Of a DNA stretch of 64,000 bases, positions 1-11,163 are shown piece after piece; position 1 is the stretch's first letter; the number at the start of each line of letters is the position of its first letter. The stretch spans positions 593,820 through 657,819 of the forward strand of contig CACRXP010000304.1 of the NCBI GenBank assembly GCA_902702965.1, read 5' to 3'. The notes beneath the pieces are model-generated. The model was not told where the DNA came from, ran no database searches, and saw only the letters and a program-made list of their open reading frames with translations. The translations under genes and the position numbers were made by a program. The stretch is from Spirometra erinaceieuropaei (taxonomy: Eukaryota > Platyhelminthes > Cestoda > Diphyllobothriidea > Diphyllobothriidae).

Positions 1-3000
1 TTATCCCTTTTGATTTCCGTGCCTGCTCAAACCTTATGTGATTGATATCGCGCTTTTTCACTCGAAGGACTAGGTTGTGTCTATAAAGTGAACAAGACGA
101 TATAGAACAAGATAATTTAGCCAGTCCTTTTGCAAGTGATATGCTTTCATATCGCTCAAATCTAATAAAGAGTGGTTATGCATCCGATAGTTTATTCGAA
201 TTTATGACGAAAAGCATTTGCAAATAAAAATCTCTGTTCCAGAATCGTAGTACCACCACTTTACGGTAAACTTCGCTGAAGGTATGAACGCATTGGCAGG
301 CTGAACTAACCCCAAATTTTGTGCACATTGCTTTTAAAACTAATAATAAAAGGTTCGTTTCACCAAATAGTAAGTTTCGTCTTCATATGTTCAACCGATA
401 TCGACGAAAAATGAACGGATTTTTTACAGATGCTTGGGGTAGGGTAACTTAACTGAGTGTCCCGACCATTGATGGAAGGTCCTGACAAATTGTAAATTGT
501 CGATTTTGTCTCATGTTTGTCAAGGAAAGGGTGGGACCTTTGGAGTTCTGTCCTGCAATCAGGATAAGCTTCTGAATAACATTTCCACATAAGTCAAAAA
601 CCTCTGATCACAGCTGGTTGCAGCTAAGTCCACAAACGAAATAATGGAGCGTATGGGTTAAAATACTCTATAAACATCTCTTTCAACTTTCATATAAGAC
701 CGCTGTCCTGAAGTTAGATGGGGCCAACTAATGATGCTAATTAACCCTTCTCTTACTGATAGTGTGCGTATTACTCTTGAAGGAAGACTAACCACGGAAA
801 TTTGATTTTCTATTCCATTGATCCCAACCATCTCAAGTATCTTCGACTCCTGGACAATAGAAAAATTTAGCCACATATTTCACTGTCTGCTGAGTGTAAA
901 TTTTTTTAATAGATTTGGGCTAATCATGGATTGACGTCCATTGTCCAGCAGACGTCCACCAACTGTGTTTTGGTGTGAAACAACGGAAGAATATCGTCCA
1001 AAATCCCTCGTGATAAGTGGGACCCACTGGACAAGCAGTGTCTCTACTATGTACAGAAAATTAAAGAAATTCCCAAACTTTAGGGAAAAAAGATTGAGCT
1101 CCCTTTTTATCGTTGCCCTCTATTGTACCGTCTGCCGACTCGGCGCGCTCAACAAATACCAAATACCTTTCGCCCCGATGCCACTGACAGTTTTGCTGTT
1201 TTTATTTCTACATGCGCTTTTTGCCCTTTCTTCATGCTTGGACGTATAAAGTGAACGTTTTTTTCAAAGTGCTTTGTAAGCTTCTTCCAAAGCAAATCAT
1301 TACATCATGTACTAGTAAGAACATTTCAAGCTCATCTACTTTCTTTATGGGCATGATCTCTCGCTGTCTTCCTGCTGCCGAGACCCTGCGTTTCGAAGAG
1401 TTTAGATAATTTGAGTAATATTAAGCTTCATGGAGCACTTGAAATGCTGAGATTTCCTTCCCCCTTTTTAAACGCGAGCAGACAACATTAACTGTAATAA
1501 TATATTTTTATTTATTACTATCTATCACTATTTAGCTGGCACGTGTTATCTCTAGTTTATTACCCTGTTGCGTCTCGCTAGTGAGGTTTGAAGCTACATT
1601 TTTTGAAGAATAATCAGTCCCTTTTTAATCAGTCTGCGATTGTCGAACGTAATCTGTTAGCTGCTTTAATATGTCTATACCGACCGCAATATCAGTTTAA
1701 ACGAATCAAATACAGATAAATTAATCAAACAAGTGTTCTACACAACTACACATTAAAATCTGTACTCAAATATTTCATAGAAAACAACATTTATAGTTTT
1801 TATTCGCATTGGTGAACGCTCACGAAGTCATAAATCAAGCTTAAAAATCGTTTATACATATGCCTATTATCAGTGTGAACGCAATGTCCCTCCTCAATCA
1901 GCCTTCGGGATGCCAATGAATGCTAAAGCTCAACAAACAAAAAATTGCAGTAGTAAATCTTAAAATAAACTGAATTTCAAAAGATAAATTACTGGCAGGT
2001 CTAGGAAAGAATGACACACGTCTTCTTTATTTTCTTATCAAGTACCCGAATTGAGAGTGTCAATCAGTTGCATTTTAAGGAAAATTACAAAAGTGAGTTT
2101 CCTCCATTTCGTGAGCATGTCTGACTTCTCGTGAAAGTGAACAACTTTTTGCTTTAGATAAGAAATCTGACTGTACATTGGTTCATGATTCCAAAAGACT
2201 TTCATCAGGCTTCACTTACCCCGTCTGACATCACAGGAGGAAAAAACTTCAGCCTAACCGAGTGACGTCCCACCCATCTCGCTAAAAAATAGAACACGCT
2301 GGACGTCATCTCCACCTCAAGAATTTTTAAGACTCCTTTCAGCACCAACAGTCGAAGAGTTCGTTTACATTAACGGCACTGCAGTAGATGGTATTCCTGA
2401 CCGTAATTATAAAATATTACCAAAGCTCTGCGATTTAATCATATAGACAGCTAATCAGCTACTACTGGCAGTGATGGAAACTAAGGCCAAGGACGCACTG
2501 GCAAATTCCATCGTTATAGCCAAACTTTCAGCCTAAAGTTAGGCAAGTTGTGGCATATCCCTTATATATCAAACTACGACATTTCGACCCGAACGAGCGT
2601 CGACGCCCACAGCGCAGCACCAGGGACTTGGACGTAAATTAGTTTATAGTGAGGCAGTCATTTGGAGCATCTACCGCACTACCTTGCTTCTTTCATCTGG
2701 TACTGATGGCAAGACAGTCGTTAGACGATCGGGATGGGCGGCAGTGGCATGCTCGTCTTCGCGTGCGACACACAGACTGGCCTCTCCACACGTGCCAGGC
2801 TTCTGTAGGGGTGGCACCCCCTCATTAAGGCGTAATCATTGCAGCCTGACTCTCAGTCCTGCAGCTGCTTCGGAATGCTGTCACGGGGGCAGGGTAGATT
2901 TTCGGCATTCGAGGAATCGCACGAAAACGCCTAGTAAAAAATCATCAAAAGAAATTAAGAAAAGGAAATGAAGTACGAGAGAGCAATTTTGGCGCTATAA

Positions 3001-4480
3001 TGCAAAGCAACGAAAGCCTATATTTATTGGTGACTGACTGTTAACTGCGCTCTCTCGAACTATTCTAATTAGCATAACATTCGGCAACGGTATGTTTTAT
3101 GGCCGGGCTTACTTACTCCGGGGAGCATTTGTGTTGAGCAAAAGATTTAAACACTTAAGAACTTTGTGGCATCACAAATCCTGATCCTCATAGTGCCACT
3201 AATTAGAAGGTGACACTGTTTTAACCACTTAATGATAATAGTAAATGAATTTTATGCGCCTTTGGAGACATTTTCACAAAGGCATTGCTCTGTTTTATTC
3301 TCATTCCGATGACTGCGTTTAAGCATCTTGATCGCCCTCACGTAAGAATAACCGCGACGTCTTTTTATTCCTTTCTCCGACACATACAAACAAATATCAT
3401 TAGTTATCTTCTTTTAACACAATTGCTCTCCGGAGTCAGTAACTACGGTTATAAACCATGCCCTTGACGAATGGGCAAAGGCAGCGACCGCTAAAGTGTG
3501 CAGAGATTATAATAAAATTCTTGTCGTTCGCCAAGGTTTCTAAATATTTTTTAGTGGCACCTAAGTTTTCATGGGCACAAGCAATAGCATTCCACTAGTT
3601 GCTTACAAGGTTGACTGAACTTTAAAGAACGGGGAGGCTGTAGTATGAAATGACGTACAGTTTTGCTTTGAACGTCTCCACTAGTAAAGCAAAAGGAACT
3701 GACTATTCTTAGCAGGGCAAGGTGATAAAAAGTATTCTCAAATATATAACAATGGATCCACATGTTTTTTTGCTTTCATAGTATGTGGAGCCTTCATCTA
3801 AAGATTCGAAACCTGTTTATTTGACTTTCGCAGTCTTTTGAGACAGACAAAGCAGCTGCTCTGTAATATTCGGCAAAATTTATCGTAAACATGCCAAACT
3901 GAACATCAAAAGAGATAGAGAACGCTTTAAGTATTATTCAGTGCTCGCCGTTTTTATAAAATTTCTAATTGTCCACAGTCATTGAAATCCCCCTGCTTGC
4001 ATAGAACGCATACATCTGTTACTCAGAAGTCGTCTTTCTGCCTAAAAATGCCTTTAGACAATAGAGCTTTTAGACAGTCTGGACTCGTAGTGTAGGGAAA
4101 ATGGCAGGGATGACGAAACAGTGTGTTGTAGACGTCATCATAATGTGGAAAAGTCCAATTGGCTACCTCTTGTGGTTCACTGCCTTTCTAACGAATTTGC
4201 TAAAAGACGTTAGAAAACAGATATTGGTTTTTTCCTAGTAGAAAGTTAAACACGGCATGCGCCGGTGAGTATAGGATGATGACTACGTTTGGCGTCCCCA
4301 TCTTTCTTTCAGTATGTGTTCAGTAATAGCTTTTGGGTGGTTAAAACCTTGCCTGTGGGTATATTTCCGCCTGAAACGAGCGCAAATGCAAGCAAAAATG
4401 AGCAACGTCAAATAGCCTTCCTCCATGGCATTCAAATTAGAACATTTCAGGTCAGAATAAGTAGGAATTTTGAGAACGAT
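1..4480. other. Non-coding stretch, no supported gene
   Basis: AT-rich sequence with only short frames that lack recognisable domains or convincing splice context. A segment near 2628-2830 resembles the repeat described near 44.5 and 62.4 kb. Otherwise I see nothing. Confidence 0.5.
2628..2830 (+). repeat. SINE-like dispersed repeat fragment
   Basis: Contains 'aattagtttatagtga' (about 2637-2652), the same word as at 44,504-44,519. It is followed by a GC-richer stretch with a GGCAGTGGCATG...CACACAGACTGG layout that resembles the GGCTGGCACG tract at 44.6 and 62.5 kb. The short frame inside it looks like a by-product of GC content and not a gene. Confidence 0.35.
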
Positions 4481-4482
4481 GG

Positions 4483-4560
4483 CCCTCCGTCGCTGGAACA
4501 AGAGCCTGCTTTCCTGTGATCTCGGATTCACACTTGAAACCATCAGCAGAGACAGCGCTA
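4483..4560 (-). ncRNA. Diverged hammerhead-like PLE terminal segment
   Basis: On the minus strand the order CTGCTGATGG - TTTCAAGTGTGAATCCGAGA - TCACAGG - AGCAGGCTCTTGTTCC parallels the intact hammerhead segments at 8.6, 29.4 and 32.2 kb. The core is CTGATGG instead of CTGATGA, and GAGATC replaces GAAACGTC, so catalysis is unlikely. Conceptual translation of the flank (VSSVNPRSQESRLL) also parallels the translated flank of the solo repeat (MDSSRNPKHQTNKAL), which supports descent from the same repeat. I read it as an old, decayed solo terminal repeat. Confidence 0.45.
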
Positions 4561-5600
4561 GATAGGAGTACTGTTTGCATAGATGTGGAAGTACTTAAAG
4601 GGACGCTCGTTAGCGAAATATCTACAAAAAGTATTTTCTGTTTATATAAGCTAGTGACAAGATATGACTACATACCCACAACTCTTTGACGTCCAAACAC
4701 TTCTAATTGGGGGATGACGGTAAAAGGTATTTTACAGATGGGCCTTAACAGCCTTGATGAAAGTTTATTATCCATTCCGTTTCCGGATTCGGAAATGAAT
4801 AGGCAATATTTTCTTTATGTTATGACGCATTGTCCTACTGCGTACTTCTTATTTTACGCCGGTTTGAATTCAAAGTAACCTAATACATTACAATAAACAC
4901 ATGACACGAATGCACTTTCCTGGCATTCTACGCAATTTAAACTGTATCGTATTTTCGTTCGTAAGACCCATCTGTAAAAACCTTTTATCCCCATTCCAGT
5001 ATCAGAAACGGTCTTACGCCAACGTGCTCGAGGAACATGTATATTGGTACTCGATCAAGCCACCTGATAAATTTACGAAAATTAGCGTCCAAACTAGGCC
5101 ACAAGGCAGTGATTAAGGTACAAGATACTGTGTTTTTAACAGCTAACAACACATCTGCCAATAAAGTGGCTAGCAGACCCTTCGAACAAAGGTCTCCTCT
5201 AAATGTTGAAGGTGAAGTCGTCCATAACTTTCGCAGCCGATTAGAGTTTGTAGGCGTTGTCGATTGCACGACCGTGGTTATGAATTAGGCTAAAAGAACT
5301 ATTGATATTTGTGCGTAAATGGTGGTTTGGCACTATTCGAAAGCCACTAATCCACTTGCAAACGGTAGGCAAAATGCCATTACAGACTTTCTCGGTCTAA
5401 AGGACCTGTGGGGGGTGTTTTCACTAGCATGCTCAGGATGGCAAACATCCCTAACTAATATTTTCTTGTGGTCCTTATTCTCTCGCCAATAGTACCTGAA
5501 GAATCAAGACGTGTGTCGAGGTTTCAGTAATCGATGCAAGTGCAGTCAGTACTGTATTGGTCCTTAACATTTTCCCTATATTTTTCAAGATGCTTTGCAG
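4561..5600. other. Non-coding stretch
   Basis: Short overlapping frames on both strands around 4985-5290 have no recognisable motif. The 3' end of the stretch supplies a pyrimidine-rich acceptor for the next feature. Confidence 0.4.
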
Positions 5601-5749
5601 ACGATCGTATGCACTCAGATGTTGATGACGTGGAATTTTTGGTTAACATGGGTTATTGGAGCACGCTTTTAATCATGGTTGCATTATTTCGCCTGCCCGT
5701 AGGATACGCTCTTAGAACGTATTTTCCCTTATTGCAGATGCAAAAATAA
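5601..5749 (+). CDS. Possible terminal exon with one membrane segment (ABCG-transporter-like tail?)
   Basis: A strong acceptor (pyrimidine-rich tract ending 'gctttgcag' at 5600) precedes an open frame that ends at a stop at 5747-5749. The peptide starts DDRMHSDVDDVEFL, has a hydrophobic helix (NMGYWSTLLIMVALF) and continues R-L-P-V-G-Y-A-L-R. The pattern of acidic lead, 'W...', hydrophobic helix, then FR...YxxLR resembles the last transmembrane helix of ABCG half-transporters. That resemblance is weak and I see no upstream exon with the remaining ABCG features. No canonical AATAAA is evident just downstream. It could instead be a chance frame after a good acceptor. Confidence 0.28.
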
Positions 5750-8502
5750 GCGCAAATCCTGTTTTTTAAATACTTACTTTGTTCGAAATCTACAAATTTC
5801 TTCGGTTTATTTTGGTGTTTTGGTTCCGTTTAAGTAGCGAGCTAACAATGTTTAATTAAATTCTGCACAGAGCTCACACGTGGTAATTAGTGACTCGTAC
5901 CAAAATCTTCGGTAATTTCATATACGTACATATTCATCTGCATCAACTAAACGTATTATGGCAATATTGTCAGTATTTCATACGCAAGCTCTCTCCTCTC
6001 AAAAACTAGAATAAGGTGTGTACAAGTGCTGGATCCTCAATATTTATTTTCATACTTCCATCATTAGAAGTTCAGTATGTTCTTTCGCCGCTTGATATTG
6101 CTGGATGCGTTTTAGGCGCATTTGCCTATGCACATATGTGAAGATATGCACCTGAGGACCAGAACTCTGGGAAAATACGACACTCCCATGGTTGTACTCA
6201 CAATCGACTTTGGAGACAACTGACAAGCAAGTGCATCTATTTCTGGTCCTTGATAAATATCTTTTGATTACCGTGACAAACAGGTGATTGCCCCAGTCCA
6301 TTCTGACGCCCAGCGAATTCTTTTGACTTTGGCCCAAACAATTGCCTTGTGCTGCAGGTGCCATATAGCAGATTCTTCTCAGGCTATGTATGACAACGGG
6401 GGGAAAGATTCTGTCACCCGAAACAGCAATCATTCATTTTTTCCGACGAAGTATCTCCCGAGTAGAATGAGCATTTGGTTAGATTGTTACTTCAACAAAC
6501 GTTAGAAGTTCATTTAGGGTGAATTTGGCCAGCTTTTCTGGTCTTTTAGACCTTAAAGCTGCCTAGAATTGCAGACTGTGTACTACTCTCAGCCTGAGAG
6601 TCAGTGTTTATCGGTTACTGCCTTCCTCCCCGACTGATATGAATTGACTTAGGCGGCTTATATTAATTTGCCTAACTATCAGCATCTTGGTTTTGGTAAT
6701 ACATTACTTGTGTCTGCCGTAAAAAAACTTTGGCCGAAATTCATCTAGAGGGATGCCATCTTAAAATTGGTTCTTCTATCTTCTGGTAGCATTTCCTGGC
6801 AGTTTGTTTTAACTTGCATGCTGTGCTTATAAATGCCGCCCTTCTGCTGAACTTAGTTTAAGAAATCGTAATCAGTACTTTTATGTGCGCATGAAACATT
6901 GCCTTCTACATTTAGTGAACCTGCAAAATGACACGAAAATGGAACGTTCACGACTACTGTTTCCTCTCCCATAATACACGATTGGGGCCTAAATCCCCCG
7001 GACTGTGCCACTTCTCATAATTATTTTACAATTGATGCATTGTATTCTTGACGCATAAAGTAGTCAGTTGAATTTGTCGTTTTGGACAATTAAGTAATTA
7101 TTACGCTAGTCATAATGAGCATAAGTTCGACACACAAAACGCTGCAGTGTCTTTAACTATAAAAATGAAGGAAAACACATCCAGTTAGTTAGACAGTCAA
7201 TGGGGAGGTCTATTTTCCAGACAGTCACTTTGTTTTGACCCTTGATACTGGATGTCCTTATAATATGATACGAAATTTAAAAAAGCTTGGTGTAATATGG
7301 GAGAAAAAGTATGAAGACTCCTGTTAAAATCCTTCTTATACTATAGTTAACCTTGCACTGTTTTACGAAGGAGTCTCTAAAATAAGATGCAGAACGCAAT
7401 TATTGATCGGATTTACTAAAGACGATAGTCGAACCAATTACATATTGACAAAATTCCCCAACTCCTCGATAAAGAGATCATCCATGTGGATGACACATCT
7501 GGATGCATAAATAAACAACTTACGACACGTGCGCTCATACTTTTGCAGGCACGTAGATACTCTATAAAAACGAAAGACATTTTTATTAATTAATTTTCAG
7601 TAGTTGAGTTTTTTGCCCAGCTGTGTAACATAATGTTAAAAATAACTGGCGGGTGTGTAGGAGGTTTACCTGCATAAAACCAAAAGACTTGAAAGAGCGT
7701 GTCACGCATTCGGGTTGCCTCAAAACTCCCAATTATGTAATTTGCATTGCCCGGAAATTGCTAATCACAAATGGAGGCACATGCTGGCAAAGACCTGGCC
7801 CATTTGGAAGACATCAGATAGGCTAAAATGACTTCAAAAGTTTCCCAACAACGCAAGAGCGAACAGTTAATTTACTTTTTTGACAAGTGAGTACTTCGGA
7901 TAATATCCGTAATGAAAGGGTTTTATTGAGTCGCTCTTTCCAGAGTTCTTTAAAACAATCTATTAACGTGCTTGGAAGAAAGCGTACCATAAAACATTGA
8001 TGTAGGATGTTATGTACAAGTGAAACAAATCCCCTCCCTAACGCTAACTTGATATTCCGAGGGTCTATTACGGCCTGACGTGTTTTCGTCTGAACCGCCT
8101 TTCCAATAGCATTCTAAGCACCGCCGTCTATAACCGGACCCAGACAAACAGAAAAAAGGAAATCCTGCTGGAACTAATAACAGTACACAAAACTTGTGGT
8201 TAAAGAAGACCAGGTCGGTGTCATTTTAAAAAAGCACTACAGAGGAAGGAGAGTATGTCTGTTTAACTATTCTTTGCTTGTTTCTCTTAAACACAAAGAC
8301 ATAGACGAATAATATCCGCTTTAAGTTTTTATCGCATTAAAATATGCAGCTGGTAAGCATACTAACGCAACTGCTCTTTGATATTTAAAATACTACGATA
8401 TACGATATATACGATATACTTCGATATTGATTGAGGGTCTAGAATATGTATGTCAGGTATGCAAGAGTGTTATTTTTCCTCACCGTGGGCCGTCAAGATA
8501 AA
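5750..8502. other. Non-coding stretch
   Basis: About 2.7 kb of AT-rich DNA. A 127-codon frame on - (6050-6433) has no domain I can name and no splice support. Nothing else is visible. Confidence 0.45.
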
Positions 8503-8511
8503 ACATACTGC
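8503..8511. repeat. Target-site duplication, left copy
   Basis: AACATACTGC (from 8502) is repeated exactly at 8888-8897 on the other side of the palindromic repeat, as expected for a target-site duplication. Confidence 0.7.
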
Positions 8512-8578
8512 TTTAGAAGCGAAGAGACGAGTCCCAGGAAGAAATCTTGAAGAAGGAGACACGATCGCCGGGACAAGA

Positions 8579-8638
8579 GCTTTATTAGTCTGATGTTTCG
8601 GATTCCTACTCGAATCCATCATCAGAGACAAAAAAAGC
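8579..8638 (-). ncRNA. Hammerhead ribozyme, type I (left arm of solo repeat)
   Basis: Minus-strand core: CTGATGA (8625-8619), stem II GGATTC/GAATCC, GAAA (8599-8596), then CATC, with the predicted cut after the C at 8592. This copy has CATC where the others have CGTC, a core-adjacent change that still leaves a UH cleavage triplet (AUC). Helix III would be minimal, as in PLE hammerheads that work as dimers. Stem I can use GCTTTT on one side and AAAGC on the other. Confidence 0.75.
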
Positions 8639-8798
8639 AGAAACTGATGGTTATTGCACAAGGGGCTACGGTATTTATAGGATGCAGTAGCCATGCTACT
8701 GCTACATAGGGGAGCCGTGAATGTTCATAGGTATGCGATAGCATGACTACTGCATCCTATAAATACCGCAGCCCCTTGTCCAACAACCACCCGTTTTT

Positions 8799-8857
8799 GC
8801 TTTTTTGTCTCTGATGATGGATTCGAGTAGGAATCCGAAACGTCAGGCTAAGAAAGC
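8799..8857 (+). ncRNA. Hammerhead ribozyme, type I (right arm of solo repeat)
   Basis: CTGATGA at 8811-8817, a six-pair stem II (GGATTC with GAATCC), GAAA at 8837-8840 and CGTC at 8841-8844, with the predicted cut after 8844. All core bases of the hammerhead consensus are present. The ACGU helix III segment is self-complementary, which fits the dimeric hammerheads known from Penelope-like elements (Cervera and de la Pena). Confidence 0.85.
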
Positions 8858-8887
8858 TCTTGTCCCGGCGATCGTGTCTCCTTCTTC

Positions 8888-8897
8888 AACATACTGC
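8888..8897. repeat. Target-site duplication, right copy
   Basis: AACATACTGC, identical to 8502-8511. Confidence 0.7.
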
Positions 8898-10635
8898 CTT
8901 TCTTAACTTTGTGCTCACTTACTTATTCTAGCAGCCGTGTTTTCATTTGTGTTACGAAATTCAGAACATAGATGACCCTTAATTTACTCCACCATGTTTC
9001 CTAAAGACGAAAATAAGAGTTTTGTCAAACTACTGTTGTTTGTGTTCACTGAAGTACAAGACCGCGATTGTAGTAGTTGACATGCGTCATACAATATGTA
9101 TAACTTTTTGGAAAACCTCTAACAAACCGCTGACCGGCCATGCCTCCCAATTAGTGATGAGCGACCGTAAGTTGAATGAAAAAACAAAAGTTTGCCTATA
9201 ATTTTCTTTAAAAACAAATGAGATGACGAATGTTTGAATACTTTCGTCGAATGAGCGCGTAAGGTCTGTCCATGCAAATAAGGAAGTACACGAAACAGCA
9301 TAAGAAAAATAACGCCTTAATATCTTTGGAAATGCTTTCAGTGTTAATATTTGTCAGGAGTTAATGTAATAGGCGTTTTCGTTTTCGCAAAATATTAGAA
9401 GCGGCTGGCCACGGCGAGAACGAGTTTACATGAGGTCGCCGACATGAACGTCACCGGAATAAGTTACTTCATAAGGTCACGTGTCGAGAGGTCGTTCGGT
9501 AATCAAGAAATTGAAATGCAATTAGCAAATACAGTCGTAAACACTTTTAGTTTTTAGAGAATTCTTCACCTGTAAAATTAAAATGTGCTTTCAGGTGGGT
9601 GTATAGTCTGGTGGCTTCCCCAGCTTCTTTGTAATCGTTTTCAAAAAGTGGACTGCAAAACATTTAGTTTCAGTCGCTTGTTTTTGTACGAATCTTCAAA
9701 TAAGACAGTTCTTTCAGCCTTTTGCCCATGTTGGAAGTTTCCTGACGTTTCCTTTGAGATGACAACGGGTGAGCACTATTTATAGATTAGTCCAGACATG
9801 AAACCTAGTCGACGAAAGGGGCTTTCAAAAGGAAGGTATGTGATGAGTATGTTCTTGGTGAAGTGAAGAAACTTTTCCACTACATCACTCCTTAGATACT
9901 GTTCTACTGAGCTGTTTTCGGATGAACGTTAACGTACTATATTTTTGGCTAAATCGAAGTTGGAGTAAGGAATGAGCTAATTTACTTGTTGATGCACTTT
10001 TAAAAGATGCTGATAATTTTTCTCTCGCCGACAAAAACAACCTTTCTTCCTTTAACTAAAACTGCCCTAGCTATTTTTATTTATTTTTGTATCCTGTTCT
10101 ACACTTGCACAAGTTAGCCATATAGATACCAAAATATTTCTCAAGCATTTAGTGCAGCGTCTGCTCTGTTGGTGAATTTCCCATTTACACCGATTGGACA
10201 ATAGAAAACCCACCTCCAAATATGCTCAAAAGCTAAAATGACCGCCTGGCAGTAAGTATTTCCACGACTGCTTACGAATATTGCATAGGCGTGGAACTTA
10301 TGGATGCATTAAAACAAAACCATTCCTGTCTATTTCAATGATGCGTTTTAGGACATCATGCTGTATAGATTTAGAAATCAACATTTAAAATAAAGTAATT
10401 TCTTTATTAAATGACGCGCTTCTCGTCGTCTAACCATAACTGACCTGTGCAACCCAAAAACAACAGTCTTTAAGTTGGCAACGGTTGATTTAGTAAATAC
10501 TTTGTGTTCGCCCATAAATGAGCACGCATATTCTGGGACAATCCCTAGAATATAAAATTTCCAGATTTTGGGGTAACGTTGTTTTTTACCAAAAGCGACT
10601 AATCACTCTCCTGGAAAATATCCTATAAAGCATTC
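8898..10635. other. Non-coding stretch
   Basis: AT-rich. Acceptor-like tracts end at about 9594 and 9716, and a short FCPCWKFPDVSFEMTT frame follows the second, but it is too short and unsupported to call. Nothing else is visible. Confidence 0.4.
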
Positions 10636-10644
10636 TATATAAAG
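10636..10644 (+). promoter_or_regulatory. TATA box candidate
   Basis: TATATAAAG lies about 60 bases upstream of the ATG at 10,699. That leaves room for a start site about 30 bases downstream and a short leader. It is the only TATA-to-ATG arrangement this tidy that I noticed in the window. Confidence 0.4.
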
Positions 10645-10698
10645 AAAAGGCTTTGACTGAGCGCGTATGGCTACTAAGAGAAACGCACAGCGTTCAAG

Positions 10699-10741
10699 AT
10701 GTTTATCTGCATGTTGGTCGTCGTGAGTTACTTCGCTTACT
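10699..10741 (+). CDS. Possible first exon encoding a signal peptide
   Basis: ATG at 10,699 opens MFICMLVVVSYFAY, a short hydrophobic leader typical of secreted proteins. The frame runs straight into a consensus donor (T|GTAAGT at 10,742). A TATA box lies upstream at the expected distance. Small secreted proteins of tapeworms often have a signal-peptide first exon followed by one or two exons, which fits. The next exon is not identified. The good acceptor ending at 10,992 ('gactttttgtatccag') would create an immediate stop in this phase, while the AG at 11,000-11,001 would give only a 13-residue tail. If a real exon lies farther along, the GPCR on the opposite strand would be nested in this gene's intron. 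Confidence 0.35.
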
Positions 10742-11163
10742 GTAAGTAGAACCGAGAGGGCATATCCAAGTCTTAAACAGCCTGTAATTTAAGAAGAGAA
10801 TAAAATGAAAATTCTGACAGCTAAGGGAGGCATTTGTATGAACTTGCTAACTGTTTAGTTCAAAATTTAAATTCCATTCCGCTCATAAAGAAATTTGGAA
10901 CACCAGCTATCTTCTAACAATAAGGAGGTTTGTGATTTGGTGGGCGGAAATTGTTGGATATCTCTTCTCCTCTCCTGACTTTTTGTATCCAGAAAATGAC
11001 AGTAGTTACTGGTGATAATCTGGCCAGCGTTCTTCAGAAATAAACTTCATTTTAGAAGCTATTTGGATTTTTTAGACATCGAAGGGGAAATCTGGTTTGC
11101 ATCTGCGCCTGAAGCGAAAGTCTTCAATGTAAAAGGGTATTTTCTCAAATTGCAACAGTGGTA
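10742..11163. other. Candidate intron / GPCR 3' flank
   Basis: Follows the GTAAGT donor and contains a strong pyrimidine tract ending CAG at about 10,992. I see no clear polyadenylation signal for the GPCR on the minus strand. Confidence 0.3.

Larger units (their letters stand above)
8512..8887. mobile_element. Solo palindromic PLE terminal repeat (two inverted arms)
   Basis: An element of about 376 bp bounded by a 10-bp direct repeat. The left arm (about 8520-8697) runs on the minus strand and the right arm (about 8738-8887) on the plus strand. They are inverted copies of the terminal repeat found at both ends of the intact PLE at 29.4-32.3 kb. Shared landmarks are 'cgatcgtgtctccttcttc', the hammerhead core, 'gccccttg' and 'tataaatacc'. 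The centre (about 8698-8737) carries 'ggggagccgtgaatgttcat', also present at 32,129-32,148. There is no RT or endonuclease coding sequence, so this is either an internally deleted PLE or a non-autonomous foldback derivative. The 74-codon frame on - (8470-8694) is an incidental translation of the left arm. Confidence 0.85.

Noticed and set aside
6050..6433. 127-codon minus-strand frame
   Set aside because: No domain, no splice context and ordinary AT-rich surroundings; length alone is not enough.
8470..8694. 74-codon minus-strand frame
   Set aside because: A translation of the PLE terminal repeat, also seen as the tail of the 847-codon frame.
10993..11044. Second exon for the signal-peptide candidate
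   Set aside because: Joining at the strong acceptor (10,992) creates an immediate stop in phase; the alternative AG (11,000-11,001) gives only 13 more residues.
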